A stretch of 64,000 nucleotides of DNA, taken from JAGXTF01 sp038317095 (lineage in GTDB: Bacteria > Bacteroidota > Bacteroidia > NS11-12g > UBA955). The notes beneath the pieces were generated by a model, which did no database searches, was not told the DNA's origin, and worked only from the letters and a program-made list of their open reading frames with translations. Below are positions 1 through 8,133 of this stretch, one piece after another. A program made the position numbers and the translations under genes. The stretch spans positions 1 to 64,000 of the forward strand of contig JBBQBB010000006.1 in assembly GCA_038317095.1 (NCBI GenBank), in the 5' to 3' direction. The first letter of the stretch is position 1. Each line of letters begins with the position of its first letter.

Positions 1-112
1 ACCATGGAAACCAGATGCATCGGCAATGAATGGGGTGTATGCAGTAAAAATTCTGGCCTACAGCCAAGGTAAAGAGTATATGTATAGAAGTACGGTAGAG
101 GTGGTGCGGTAG
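1..112 (+). CDS. 3' end of a secreted protein (T9SS-type C-terminal domain), cut by window edge
   Basis: Frame 2 is open from the window edge to a TAG at 110-112. The last residues contain the pattern NGVYAVKI...G..Y......VEVVR, which resembles the end of FlgD-like or gliding-motility-associated C-terminal domains used for type IX secretion. The rest of the gene lies outside the window, so its function cannot be stated. Confidence 0.5.
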   Translation, partial: PWKPDASAMNGVYAVKILAYSQGKEYMYRSTVEVVR

Positions 113-142
113 TCTTGTTAAAACGAAATTAGAAAATCCAAT

Positions 143-249
143 TTATTTTAAACCCAACCAAGCCAAAAAGAACAATCCTATGCCAATGCGGTATATGCCA
201 AACCAAACAAAACCGTGCATTTTTACCAAATGGGGATGGAATAAATGAC
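143..249 (-). pseudogene. uppP (undecaprenyl-diphosphatase) 3' remnant
   Basis: About 33 codons on the minus strand read HGFVWFGIYRIGIGLFFLAW near their end, followed by a stop at 143-145. The pattern HxFxxFGIYRIxxGxxxL is the last transmembrane helix of UppP/BacA undecaprenyl-pyrophosphate phosphatases. A stop lies just upstream and there is no start codon, so only the carboxyl tail remains. It abuts and slightly overlaps the opposite-strand sorting-domain remnant at 226-465, which marks an old rearrangement junction near 226-249. The identification rests on a short segment. Confidence 0.45.
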
Positions 250-465
250 ATATTTAAGTTTGCCGATGATGGAATCTGGCGCATGGAAAAAATGGAAATA
301 GTCAATCGCTGGGCAGGTTATGTTTACGGCGGTAATGAAGGCTGGGATGGTAAATACAATACACAACGCTACCCGGATGGAATTTATGCATATTACATCC
401 GTGTCAGAAACATAAGGGCTGGAAGCAATAAGGTGCTAAAAGGTACACTGATTTTGTTGAGATAA
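226..465 (+). pseudogene. T9SS type B (gliding-motility, CHU_C-like) sorting-domain remnant
   Basis: The frame ending in TAA at 463-465 encodes PNGDGINDIF, then VNRWAGYVY, WDGK, YPDGIYAYYI and a terminal KGTLILLR. These are the ordered landmarks of the roughly 80-residue gliding-motility-associated C-terminal domain. No start codon or upstream domains exist in frame, and a stop at 130-132 closes the frame. It is therefore the severed tail of a large secreted protein. It lies just after another such tail (1-112), as if two related genes had been fused and trimmed. Confidence 0.6.
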
Positions 466-494
466 TACAAAATTCGTCAACTCAGTTTGCGAAT

Positions 495-1259
495 TCAATA
501 CGCCCTCTTTTTCAGCTTCGCCTTTTTTAGCATATCCCATTTTACGAACAGTGCAGTGGGCCCATAAGCATAAGGTGCAATTTCATACGCTTGGTAATAG
601 AACAAAATGCCGTTTTGCAAAACCGCAAAATTATCACTTACATAAAAATCACCGCCCCAAAACCAATTTGCATCGTCGCAAGCTTCGCGTTTTTTAAGGG
701 CATAGAATTCATTTTTAGCAATGGTTTTTACCAAATTGGTATCTGTAAATAGCCATTTCCAAGATTCGATTTTACGGCCTATTTTTGCATCCAAAACAAT
801 ATAATCTTCCCCGCTTAATGGGTGTGCACCTCCATCGTAGGCATACCACGCATTCACTAGGCTGTAGAATTTTTTATTGTGAAAAATTAATTCTATGTTT
901 TCTATGTTTTCTAAATTGTAACAAAAATTTACTTTTAAATCGTGCTCCCAAGTAGCATAAATACTGTCGCTTTCTTTTTTTATTACGGAGATTAAACTTT
1001 TAGACAAAGAACTATCCATAAAATAATTGCCAGCCACAACGCGCACGTATTTATTTAGAGAATCGGTAATAGGTTTGGTAATTTTAAAGTCCGAAAAAAA
1101 GGGATAGGAAACACTGTAATTGAATGTCAAAGAATCGGTTCCATCTTTGCAAACAGCGCGTTCCAATTTGTTTATTGACCGAATGATCATCTTGTCGGAC
1201 TGACCAAAACTGGCAGAAAATGGACAAAAGAACAAGCAAAAAATGAATATAATTCTCAT
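495..1259 (-). CDS. DUF3298 (RsiV-like) exported protein
   Basis: The start at 1259 is preferred because it gives a classic signal peptide (MRIIFIFCLFFCPFSASFGQ) and lies 4 bases after the stop of cdsA; upstream in-frame starts would run into cdsA. The mature protein of about 235 residues has the DUF3298 landmarks: a central GGAHP motif and a carboxyl stretch with YYQAYEIAPYAYGP. Homologues are periplasmic or surface proteins related to the extracellular part of anti-sigma factor RsiV, which binds lysozyme. No transmembrane anchor other than the signal is seen, so this copy is probably periplasmic. It is last in a minus-strand run with cdsA and the CPBP protease. Substrate or partner is unknown. 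Confidence 0.7.
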   Translation of the reverse strand: MRIIFIFCLFFCPFSASFGQSDKMIIRSINKLERAVCKDGTDSLTFNYSVSYPFFSDFKITKPITDSLNKYVRVVAGNYFMDSSLSKSLISVIKKESDSIYATWEHDLKVNFCYNLENIENIELIFHNKKFYSLVNAWYAYDGGAHPLSGEDYIVLDAKIGRKIESWKWLFTDTNLVKTIAKNEFYALKKREACDDANWFWGGDFYVSDNFAVLQNGILFYYQAYEIAPYAYGPTALFVKWDMLKKAKLKKRAY

Positions 1260-1263
1260 AAAT

Positions 1264-2073
1264 TTAGCCCACAAACACATACCAAGCATAAACAATTACC
1301 GCTGCAAAAATAAAAGCATCAAAGCGGTCTAGCAAACCACCATGGCCGGGTAGAATTTTACCAGTGTCTTTTACACCAGCGTTTCGTTTCAAGGCACTTT
1401 CAAAAAGGTCGCCCATGGTTCCAAAAAGGCTAACCAACACGCCCAATGCAATGCCATTGAACATGCCAATAAAGGGCCAAAAATAAGCCATTATACCGCC
1501 CGCCGCAGCAGCAAGCAAAGTACCACCAACCCAGCCTTCCACTGTTTTTTTAGGGCTAAGGGCAGGAAACAAATAGGTTCTGCCAAACAAACGACCTGCC
1601 ACATAGGCAAAAGTATCGGAGGCCCAAACTAAGATAAAAATGAGCAAAGGTCTTTGCCAATTGTATGCCTCACCTTGTTTGGAAAATAAGATAAAACATA
1701 CAAATGGAAGCGTGATATAAAATACTGCAAAAACAGGATCGACGATGGTTTGCATAATGTCGATGCCTTGGCGAAAAAGCTGTACTGTAAAATAAATTAA
1801 AAAAATGGCAATGGAAATGGGAATTGCGTATGGTGTGAATGCTGGCCAAATTCCGGAAGCCGCAGTAATTAAAACGGCATTGTTTGTATGTACAAATGTG
1901 TATTGAATAAAAGAGGCTGTTTTTCGAATATTTAAAAATTCCACAAGACATACTGAACTGATGAACAAGGTTATAACAAATAAAGTTGCAAAACTAAAAA
2001 CAGTTGCACATACAACTATGGCAACAAATATTAAGCCTGAAAAGCTGCGTATGTAAACATCGTTTTTAGCCAT
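1264..2073 (-). CDS. cdsA: Phosphatidate cytidylyltransferase CdsA
   Basis: An integral membrane enzyme that makes CDP-diacylglycerol from phosphatidic acid and CTP, the precursor of all bacterial phospholipids. The 269-residue length fits the family. Several hydrophobic helices fill residues 8-150, SPKKTVEG lies at 173-180, and the family signature SALKRNAGVKDTGKILPGHG...DR occupies 226-250 with the conserved KD and HGG. The start ATG overlaps the 3' end of the CPBP protease gene by 8 bases, so the two are translationally linked. Confidence 0.95.
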   Translation of the reverse strand: MAKNDVYIRSFSGLIFVAIVVCATVFSFATLFVITLFISSVCLVEFLNIRKTASFIQYTFVHTNNAVLITAASGIWPAFTPYAIPISIAIFLIYFTVQLFRQGIDIMQTIVDPVFAVFYITLPFVCFILFSKQGEAYNWQRPLLIFILVWASDTFAYVAGRLFGRTYLFPALSPKKTVEGWVGGTLLAAAAGGIMAYFWPFIGMFNGIALGVLVSLFGTMGDLFESALKRNAGVKDTGKILPGHGGLLDRFDAFIFAAVIVYAWYVFVG

Positions 2074-2998
2074 TGGATATTTTGTTGTTTAAATTATGGT
2101 TGAGTACACGCAACAGCAACACGATACCGAACAGGGCTGCAATTGACATAATAGGAGAAAAATGCAAATTGTCAAATCTGCCATTTATACCTGTTTTGTC
2201 GAAATGCAAATGGTTTAAATATTGGAGTACGATGGTGGTTGCATTGAAAAGAAAATGCATTACAACACCGTACCAGATGGTTCCGGTTTTTATTGCAATC
2301 CACCCAAAAACAATGCCCATGAATAAAATACCTGGCAATTGGTAGAAGCTAAAATGCAAAACCCCAAATACCAAAGCTTGCAAAATGATGGGCTTCCAAA
2401 TGCCTTGGCTGATATTTTTAAAAATATTGAGCATGGCACCTCTAAACATCAATTCTTCGAAAAAGGCAGGTACCAAGCCCACGATAAATAAACATGCAAA
2501 CAACTCTGGCAATGCATGCATATCCAAAATAGTAGAAACGGTTGCTTCCCTCGAAATTTCGAATTTGGCTGCCCAATAGCTGATATTTTTAGGTAGCGGG
2601 ATCATTTTTGTCATTTCGGTAATGGAATCTACAAGAGGAATGCACAGGGCAACTACCAGCAGGGCGATGTAAAGGGGTTGCCAATGCAATTTGGATTTCA
2701 AGTTCCCTTCTTCTACCAAGCTTACCCGGTTGATAATGGAAAAAAGCAAAACGGGTAAAAACATATATCCAATAAGGCTAACAACACTCACAAGTCGTGA
2801 GATGTTAATAGCGAGTGCAGATCCGTCGGGTTTTGAGAGCAAATCGCGGGTGTGGAAAAAGCTTAAATGGTAAATTAAACCCGCAGAAAACACACCTACG
2901 AAGTAGAAAATAATGTTAAACAGAAATAAAAAAATGAGTATAAATGCCAATCCGCGCACATTATAGAAAGCTCCCTTGCCTGTGAAATCAGTTATCAT
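2066..2998 (-). CDS. CPBP-family intramembrane metalloprotease
   Basis: About 310 residues with multiple transmembrane helices and the CPBP/Abi motifs: EExxxRG at residues 181-187, FxxxH around 211-215, and a terminal HxxxN at 248-252. These provide the glutamates and histidines thought to bind metal in this protease family (CAAX prenyl protease 2 / bacteriocin-processing enzymes). The start at 2998 (MITDFTGKG) is preferred over the TTG at 3010. The gene is divergent from dusB, with the two start codons only about 40 bp apart, and cotranscribed with cdsA. Substrate unknown; Bacteroidota members are often linked to membrane protein maturation. Confidence 0.85.
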   Translation of the reverse strand: MITDFTGKGAFYNVRGLAFILIFLFLFNIIFYFVGVFSAGLIYHLSFFHTRDLLSKPDGSALAINISRLVSVVSLIGYMFLPVLLFSIINRVSLVEEGNLKSKLHWQPLYIALLVVALCIPLVDSITEMTKMIPLPKNISYWAAKFEISREATVSTILDMHALPELFACLFIVGLVPAFFEELMFRGAMLNIFKNISQGIWKPIILQALVFGVLHFSFYQLPGILFMGIVFGWIAIKTGTIWYGVVMHFLFNATTIVLQYLNHLHFDKTGINGRFDNLHFSPIMSIAALFGIVLLLRVLNHNLNNKISNG

Positions 2999-2999
2999 G

Positions 3000-3007
3000 T
3001 AAATTTG
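3000..3007 (+). promoter_or_regulatory. Predicted dusB promoter, -7 box TAAATTTG
   Basis: Perfect match to the Bacteroidota -7 consensus TAnnTTTG, with a TTG about 22 bp upstream (2975-2977) as a possible -33 element. Transcription would begin near 3013, so the true dusB start must lie downstream (TTG at 3038). Confidence 0.6.
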
Positions 3008-3037
3008 CACCTGCGTTTAAATACAGGCGCTGCAAAA

Positions 3038-4027
3038 TTGGTAAAAATTGCGGATATACAGTTAGGAGAATTTCCACTTTTATTGGCACCCATGGAAGAC
3101 GTGAGTGATCCACCCTTTCGTTTTGTGTGCAAGCAACATGGCGCAGACCTTATGTACACTGAGTTTATAAGCAGTGAAGGTTTGATTCGCGATGCTATAA
3201 AAAGCCATAAAAAACTAGACATATTTGACTATGAAAGCCCGATTGGGATCCAAATATTTGGGGGAGACGAGGAAGCTATGGCCATGTCGGCAAGAATAGT
3301 AGATGCCACACAACCCGATTTATTGGACATAAACTACGGTTGCCCGGTGAGCAAAGTGGTGTGCAAAGGCGCTGGGGCGGGTGTACTAAAAGACATAAAT
3401 TTAATGGTACGGCTTACTACCGCAGTGGTAAAAAGTACCAGTTTGCCAGTTACGGTAAAAACCCGCTTGGGTTGGGATGAGTCGAGCAAAAACATAATGG
3501 AAGTAGCCGAACGCTTGCAGGATGTGGGGATAAAGGCATTGACGATACATGGCAGAACACGGGCCCAACTTTACAAAGGGGAAGCCGATTGGACGTTGAT
3601 TGCAGCTGTTAAGAACAATCCTAGAATACACATTCCTATTTTTGGCAATGGGGATATCGACAATCCACAAAAAGCATTGGAATACAAAAATAGATACGGT
3701 GTAGATGGCATTATGATAGGAAGGGCAGCTATTGGCTATCCTTGGATTTTTAGGGAAATAAAGCATTTTTTAAATACCGGAGAAACGCTGGATGAGCCAA
3801 CATTTGAGGAAAGATTAGACGCATGTAAAACGCATTTTGTAAAAAGTGTAGAATGGAAAGGCGAAAGGGTAGGTATAGTTGAAATGCGCAGGCATTATGC
3901 ACAATATTTTAGAGGCTTACCCGATTTTAAACCTTTTAGAACCCGTTTGGTAACCGCAAATCACGCAGAAGAAATTGAACAAATATTTTTTGAAATGGTT
4001 GAAATTTATCATACAGAAACCGTTTGA
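3038..4027 (+). CDS. dusB: tRNA-dihydrouridine synthase DusB
   Basis: FMN-dependent enzyme that reduces specific uridines in tRNA D-loops to dihydrouridine. The TIM-barrel landmarks are present: LLLAPMEDVSDPPFR at residues 14-28, IQIFGGD near 71, DINYGCPV with the catalytic cysteine at about residue 102, TVKTRLGW, TIHGRTRAQLY, GNGDI and IGRAAIGYPW. I place the start at TTG 3038 (reading VKIADIQLGEF). A longer frame opens at TTG 3005, but that codon is part of the -7 promoter box, and family members begin just before this IxLGEFPLLLAPM segment. About 329 residues, normal for the family. Confidence 0.93.
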   Translation: MVKIADIQLGEFPLLLAPMEDVSDPPFRFVCKQHGADLMYTEFISSEGLIRDAIKSHKKLDIFDYESPIGIQIFGGDEEAMAMSARIVDATQPDLLDINYGCPVSKVVCKGAGAGVLKDINLMVRLTTAVVKSTSLPVTVKTRLGWDESSKNIMEVAERLQDVGIKALTIHGRTRAQLYKGEADWTLIAAVKNNPRIHIPIFGNGDIDNPQKALEYKNRYGVDGIMIGRAAIGYPWIFREIKHFLNTGETLDEPTFEERLDACKTHFVKSVEWKGERVGIVEMRRHYAQYFRGLPDFKPFRTRLVTANHAEEIEQIFFEMVEIYHTETV

Positions 4028-4045
4028 TTTTTGCCAAGAGTTATT

Positions 4046-4053
4046 TAAATTTG
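4046..4053 (+). promoter_or_regulatory. Predicted promoter for the first Uma2 gene, -7 box TAAATTTG
   Basis: Exact TAnnTTTG match ending 10 bases before the ATG at 4064. The transcript would start around 4058-4061 and be almost leaderless. The second and third Uma2 copies have no such box in their 19-bp spacers, so all three are probably on one transcript. Confidence 0.5.
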
Positions 4054-4063
4054 TGATATCTTT

Positions 4064-4666
4064 ATGGATATTGTTGAAGAACCCATTACAGATTACAACC
4101 AGTTGGATTTAACCAAATCCTATACTTGGGTGGAATACATGAAATGGAGATTTACCGAGAGGGTAGAATTGATTCGCGGACATATTGTAAAAATGAGTCC
4201 TGCGCCGAATGTGAATCACCAATCTCTAGCGGGTCAGATGTATGGCACTTTTGGGAACGCTTTTTCCAAAACCAATTGCCGCTGGTTCCCAGCGCCGTTT
4301 GATGTGCGCTTGCCCATTCCTTCAGCCAAAAAAGATTCTACCGTAGTTCAACCCGATTTATGTGTAATTTGTGACGCCAGCAAGTTGGATGAGCATGGCT
4401 GCGATGGTGCACCAGATTTGGTGGTAGAAATTTTATCGCCAGGCAATTCAAAACACGATTTGGATGTAAAATTTAAATTGTACGAAGAAAGTGGCGTAAA
4501 AGAGTATTGGATTGTGCAACAGGCAAGTAGGGATGTGCTAATTTACACTTTGCAAAATGGCTGTTATATTGGTTTGCGCCCATTTACTGAAGGCATTGTG
4601 GTGCAAGGCTTGTTGTTTCCAGAACTGAAATTATCTGTGGATGATTTATTTAAGAATGTAAAATAA
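4064..4666 (+). CDS. Uma2-family (DUF820) putative nuclease, copy 1
   Basis: A 200-residue member of the Uma2/DUF820 family, which has a PD-(D/E)XK restriction-endonuclease-like fold. Visible landmarks are QPDLCVI (D98), GAPDLVVEILSPGNSKHD (D118, E122) and the following K136/K138 and GVKEYWIVQ. The candidate catalytic acidic residues and lysine are all kept. The first 53 residues and residues 78-200 are nearly identical in the two following copies, but residues 54-77 differ completely. The family is abundant in cyanobacteria and some Bacteroidota; its biological role is not established. Confidence 0.85.
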   Translation: MDIVEEPITDYNQLDLTKSYTWVEYMKWRFTERVELIRGHIVKMSPAPNVNHQSLAGQMYGTFGNAFSKTNCRWFPAPFDVRLPIPSAKKDSTVVQPDLCVICDASKLDEHGCDGAPDLVVEILSPGNSKHDLDVKFKLYEESGVKEYWIVQQASRDVLIYTLQNGCYIGLRPFTEGIVVQGLLFPELKLSVDDLFKNVK

Positions 4667-4685
4667 TTTATGAATTAAAATTGGC

Positions 4686-5288
4686 ATGGATAAAGTGGAA
4701 GAACCCATTACAGATTACAACCAGTTGGATTTAAGTAAATCCTATACTTGGGTAGAATATATGAAATGGAAATTTACAGAAAGGGTAGAATTGATTCGTG
4801 GCCTCATTGTAAAAATGAGTCCTGCGCCGAATGTGAATCACCAAAAGTTGCTATCTCAAATTTTTGGAAGTTGGTTTAAAATTTGGGAAAATGCCCCATG
4901 TCAAGTTTTCTTTGCACCGTTTGATGTGCGCTTACCCATTCCTTCAGCCAAAAAAGATTCCACCGTGGTTCAACCTGATTTATGTATCATTTGTGATGAG
5001 AATAAATTAGACGAACAGGGATGCGATGGTGCACCAGATTTGGTGTTAGAAATTTTATCGCCCGGCAATTCAAAACACGATTTGGACGTAAAATTTAAAT
5101 TGTACGAAGAAAGCGGTGTAAAAGAGTATTGGATTGTACAACCTGAAAGTAGGGATGTGCTCGTATACACTTTGCAAAATGGCTGTTATATTGGTTTGCG
5201 CCCTTTTGCTGAAGGCATGGTGGTGCAAGGTTTGTTGTTTCCAGAGCTGAAACTATCTGTGGATGATTTATTTAAGAATGTAAAATAA
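4686..5288 (+). CDS. Uma2-family (DUF820) putative nuclease, copy 2
   Basis: Second of three tandem genes, starting exactly 622 bp after copy 1, with a 19-bp AT-rich spacer. It keeps the PD-(D/E)XK-type residues (D98, D118, E122, K136). Outside residues 54-77 it is almost identical to copies 1 and 3. Inside that block it reads KLLSQIFGSWFKIWENAPCQ.. where copy 1 reads SLAGQMYGTFGNAFSKTNCR... Its carboxyl half is closer to copy 3 (shared PESRDVLVYT, PFAEGMVVQG), which suggests the latest duplication produced copies 2 and 3. Probably cotranscribed with copy 1. Confidence 0.85.
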   Translation: MDKVEEPITDYNQLDLSKSYTWVEYMKWKFTERVELIRGLIVKMSPAPNVNHQKLLSQIFGSWFKIWENAPCQVFFAPFDVRLPIPSAKKDSTVVQPDLCIICDENKLDEQGCDGAPDLVLEILSPGNSKHDLDVKFKLYEESGVKEYWIVQPESRDVLVYTLQNGCYIGLRPFAEGMVVQGLLFPELKLSVDDLFKNVK

Positions 5289-5307
5289 TTTATGAATTAA
5301 AATCAAC

Positions 5308-5910
5308 ATGGATAAAGTGGAAGAACCCATTACAGATTACAACCAGTTGGATTTAAGCAAATCCTATACTTGGGTAGAATACATGAAATGGAAATTTACC
5401 GAGAGGGTAGAATTGATTCGCGGACATATTGTAAAAATGAGTCCTGCGCCGAATGTGAATCACCAAGCCATTGTCACTAGTTTATGCGGTATTATTTATA
5501 AATTCTGGGAAAACTCACCTTGCAAACTGTTTGTTTCCCCTTTTGATGTCCGTTTGCCCATTCCCTCTTCTAAAAAGGATTCTACAGTTGTGCAACCCGA
5601 TTTATGTATCATTTGCGATGAGAATAAATTAGACGAAAAAGGTTGCGATGGTGCACCAGATTTGATGGTAGAAATCTTGTCACCCGGCAATTCAAAACAC
5701 GATTTGGACGTGAAATTTAAATTGTACGAAGAAAGTGGCGTAAAAGAATATTGGATTGTGCAACCTGAAAGTAGGGATGTGCTCGTATACACTTTGCAGA
5801 ATGGCTGCTACATAGGTTTGCGCCCTTTTGCGGAAGGTATGGTGGTGCAAGGTTTGATGTTTCCAGAGCTGAAATTACCTGTGGATGATTTATTTAGGAA
5901 TGTAAAATAG
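5308..5910 (+). CDS. Uma2-family (DUF820) putative nuclease, copy 3
   Basis: Third tandem copy, again 622 bp after the previous start, 200 residues. Catalytic-type residues are intact. The divergent block (residues 54-77) reads AIVTSLCGIIYKFWENSPCK.., sharing a WEN.PC core with copy 2 but not copy 1. Small differences near the end (LPVDDLFRNVK) show it is not a fresh identical copy. No terminator is obvious before the convergent S4-domain gene. Confidence 0.85.
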   Translation: MDKVEEPITDYNQLDLSKSYTWVEYMKWKFTERVELIRGHIVKMSPAPNVNHQAIVTSLCGIIYKFWENSPCKLFVSPFDVRLPIPSSKKDSTVVQPDLCIICDENKLDEKGCDGAPDLMVEILSPGNSKHDLDVKFKLYEESGVKEYWIVQPESRDVLVYTLQNGCYIGLRPFAEGMVVQGLMFPELKLPVDDLFRNVK

Positions 5911-5960
5911 GGATACTGTACATTCAATATTGACTTTTGGGATCTGCAAACCGCGTCCAA

Positions 5961-6170
5961 TCAACCTATAATTTCAACCTTCATTCCATCAAACTCCACA
6001 ATCATTCCAGGATATAATTTGTTGCGTTTGCGGGTTTCGGTAGTTCCATTTACCTGAACCAATTCCTCTTCAATAGAAATATTTGCGTCTGCTCCGCTTT
6101 CAACCCAACCCATAAGTTTTAAGAGTTGGTTTAGTTGAATATAAGGTGTTGAAAGTTTAAAAGTTTCCAT
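5961..6170 (-). CDS. S4-domain RNA-binding protein (YbcJ-like)
   Basis: A 69-residue protein that is little more than one S4 RNA-binding fold: an amino-terminal helical part (YIQLNQLLKLMGWVESGADA) followed by the S4 core (VQVNGTTETRKRNKLYPG) and a final beta strand. This matches the small YbcJ/RlbA-type family found singly in many bacteria, thought to bind structured RNA. The start METFKL at 6170 is chosen over the codon three residues upstream because homologues begin this way. Confidence 0.8.
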   Translation of the reverse strand: METFKLSTPYIQLNQLLKLMGWVESGADANISIEEELVQVNGTTETRKRNKLYPGMIVEFDGMKVEIIG

Positions 6171-6275
6171 AAACAGCAAAGGTAGGTTAAACCCAAATTA
6201 TTCATCCGCCTCTGCGGAGAAAATTTGCCCTATGGGCCGATGATGGGTAGTGCCCAATGCACTGCAAACTGCGCT

Positions 6276-6760
6276 TTAATGGTAACATTTTGCAGCAGTT
6301 AATGTGGTAGAGCTTTGTATGGTTATCCGATTTCCAGTGCCAGCTGCTATACCATCTCCATACCCGGCATAAACTATTCCGTCAATCATTTGCAGTGTGA
6401 TACCTCCGTATACAGATGTGGAATTGTCGGTCGTAAATATGGGTAAGTTTCCGGCGGTTTTATCCATATATATATCCAAACAGAGAAGGAAAGAGGTAGT
6501 TTTTTTTGATAAGCAACAGGGTTTGCATAGGTTATATAATCATCAACCCCATCAAACTGTACCGCTTGCGAGGCATTTGATCTACTGTCAATGGTTACGG
6601 TTGCACCTCCCATGGCGCTGCCACTTATGTTGGCTGGACCGAAATCATTGTAAGAATTGTTTAAAGGTGCATGAAAAATGGTTTTGTTTCCAAAATTTTG
6701 TCCGAAAGCGGATATTATCGAACATGCAATTATGGTAAAGTATGCTGCTGTGTGCTTCAT
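6276..6760 (-). pseudogene. LamG/concanavalin-A-like exported protein, frameshifted
   Basis: The frame from 6760 gives a signal peptide (MKHTAAYFTIIACSIISAFGQ) and the start of a LamG-type lectin domain (APLNNSYNDFG, VQFDGVDDYI, SFSVWIYI), then runs into nonsense. A second frame, ending at 6276, picks up the domain exactly there (VWIYMDKTAGNLPIFTTDNS, GIAAGTGNRITI). The switch falls in a short TA run (about 6467-6476) where removing two bases restores one frame. The protein also ends early, after only about half a LamG domain. Most likely a decayed surface lectin gene; slippage-based switching is the alternative. Confidence 0.7.
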
Positions 6761-6872
6761 ATTTATTTAGTTAGCTTCAAAGTTGTACTTTAAAAGAGGT
6801 ACCGAGAATTGTATTTATTTTTTGGTACCATTTAAAAGAAATTTGGAACACTGTCAATTATTATTCAGTAGA

Positions 6873-6911
6873 CCCTAAATTATTCCCTCAAAGCACAATT
6901 CTAATTTAGGG
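6873..6911. repeat. Inverted repeat upstream of trhO
   Basis: CCCTAAATTA (6873-6882) and TAATTTAGGG (6902-6911) are perfect 10-bp arms around a 19-base loop. It lies about 33 bp before the trhO -7 box. It could be an operator, or a terminator-like hairpin without a T tract. A nearby pair of GGTACC sites (around 6800-6835) is not part of it. Confidence 0.35.
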
Positions 6912-6943
6912 TTAAGTTGCATATACTCTTAAAAAAGAAATAT

Positions 6944-6951
6944 TACCTTTG
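6944..6951 (+). promoter_or_regulatory. Predicted trhO promoter, -7 box TACCTTTG
   Basis: Exact TAnnTTTG match 23 bases before the trhO ATG. Confidence 0.55.
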
Positions 6952-6974
6952 CCAAAGTTTCATTTCTCAATTCT

Positions 6975-7991
6975 ATGTTATTGCACAACAGAGTGAATAG
7001 GGAGGAGTTAAAGCAGCGTATGCTTTTGGATACGCGGCCTTATACAACCCTCTCTTTTTATCGATACTATAATATTTCTGAACCCAAGTTGTTTAGAGAT
7101 AACCTATATAAGGAGTGGTCAAAACTTGAAGTGGTGGGACGAATATATATAGCTGTAGAAGGCATAAATGCACAAATCGCGCTTCCATCGGAGAGATTTG
7201 AAGAATTTAAACAAACTTTAGGTGCTATAGATTTCTTGCAAGACATTCGTTTAAACATTGCAATCGAAGAAAAGCAGAAATCTTTTTATAAACTTGATTT
7301 GAAGCTTCGCAACAAAATAGTTGCAGATGGAATAGAAGACAAAACATTTGACCCTTCCAATACGGGGAAATATTTGGATGCAAAAGGGTGGAATGAAATG
7401 TTGAACCAAAAGGAGGCCGTAGTGATTGATATGAGAAATCATTATGAAAGTGAAGTGGGGAAATTTGAAAATGCACGCTGCCCTAATGTAGATACTTTTA
7501 AAGAAGAGCTTCAAGAAGTCATAGAAGAATTTGAACACAATCATGACCAAAAGATCCTAATGTATTGCACAGGCGGTATTCGTTGCGAAAAGGCAAGTGC
7601 ATGGATGAAACACAACGGATTCAATGAAGTGTACCATTTGGAAGGAGGGATTATTAATTATGTAAATCAAGTGCGCAAAGAGAACCTGCCTAGTCGTTTT
7701 CACGGGGTCAACTTTGTTTTCGATCAAAGGTTGCATGAAAGAATCACGGATGAAGTTTTGGCAACCTGTCACCAGTGTGGAGAACCCGCAGATGTGCATG
7801 TAAATTGCGCCAACAAGGCCTGTCATCTATTGTTCATTCTATGTGCCACATGTGCTGTAAAATATGAGGGTTGTTGCGGAAAAACGTGCCAAGAGGTTAT
7901 ACAATTACCGGCAGCAGAGCAAATAGAATTAAGGAAAGGAAAAAAGGCGGACCGTATTTTTTCGAAAGGAAGATTTCCACATACACAATAA
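6975..7991 (+). CDS. trhO: tRNA uridine-34 hydroxylase TrhO (YceA, rhodanese family)
   Basis: Oxygen-dependent enzyme that forms 5-hydroxyuridine at the wobble position of tRNAs. The 338-residue protein has the amino-terminal UPF0176 acylphosphatase-like part (RIYIAVEGINAQIALP), a rhodanese domain (VVIDMRNHYESEVGKF), and the active-site loop YCTGGIRCEKASAW with Cys198 and Cys204. The cysteine-rich carboxyl part (CHQCG, CANKACH, CATC, CCGKTC) may bind metal, as in long family members. It stands alone with its own promoter. Confidence 0.93.
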   Translation: MLLHNRVNREELKQRMLLDTRPYTTLSFYRYYNISEPKLFRDNLYKEWSKLEVVGRIYIAVEGINAQIALPSERFEEFKQTLGAIDFLQDIRLNIAIEEKQKSFYKLDLKLRNKIVADGIEDKTFDPSNTGKYLDAKGWNEMLNQKEAVVIDMRNHYESEVGKFENARCPNVDTFKEELQEVIEEFEHNHDQKILMYCTGGIRCEKASAWMKHNGFNEVYHLEGGIINYVNQVRKENLPSRFHGVNFVFDQRLHERITDEVLATCHQCGEPADVHVNCANKACHLLFILCATCAVKYEGCCGKTCQEVIQLPAAEQIELRKGKKADRIFSKGRFPHTQ

Positions 7992-8133
7992 ATTTGCGGG
8001 TTTTTCGTTTTTAAAATCCGAAACAAAATCCAACAATGAATAAACAAAATACCACGTCTCAAACATTCCGTTTCAAAAAATATTATCTTCGCGCAATTTT
8101 TTGGCAAACTTTTTGAATTTGTCTGATAGAATA

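Larger units (their letters stand above)
4064..5910 (+). repeat. 622-bp tandem triplication of Uma2 genes
   Basis: Starts at 4064, 4686 and 5308, period exactly 622 bp. Spacers 4667-4685 and 5289-5307 are both 19 bp and differ only in their last few bases. Within each unit one 72-bp window (4223-4294, 4845-4916, 5467-5538) has diverged strongly without length change, while flanking coding sequence stays near-identical. Confidence 0.9.
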
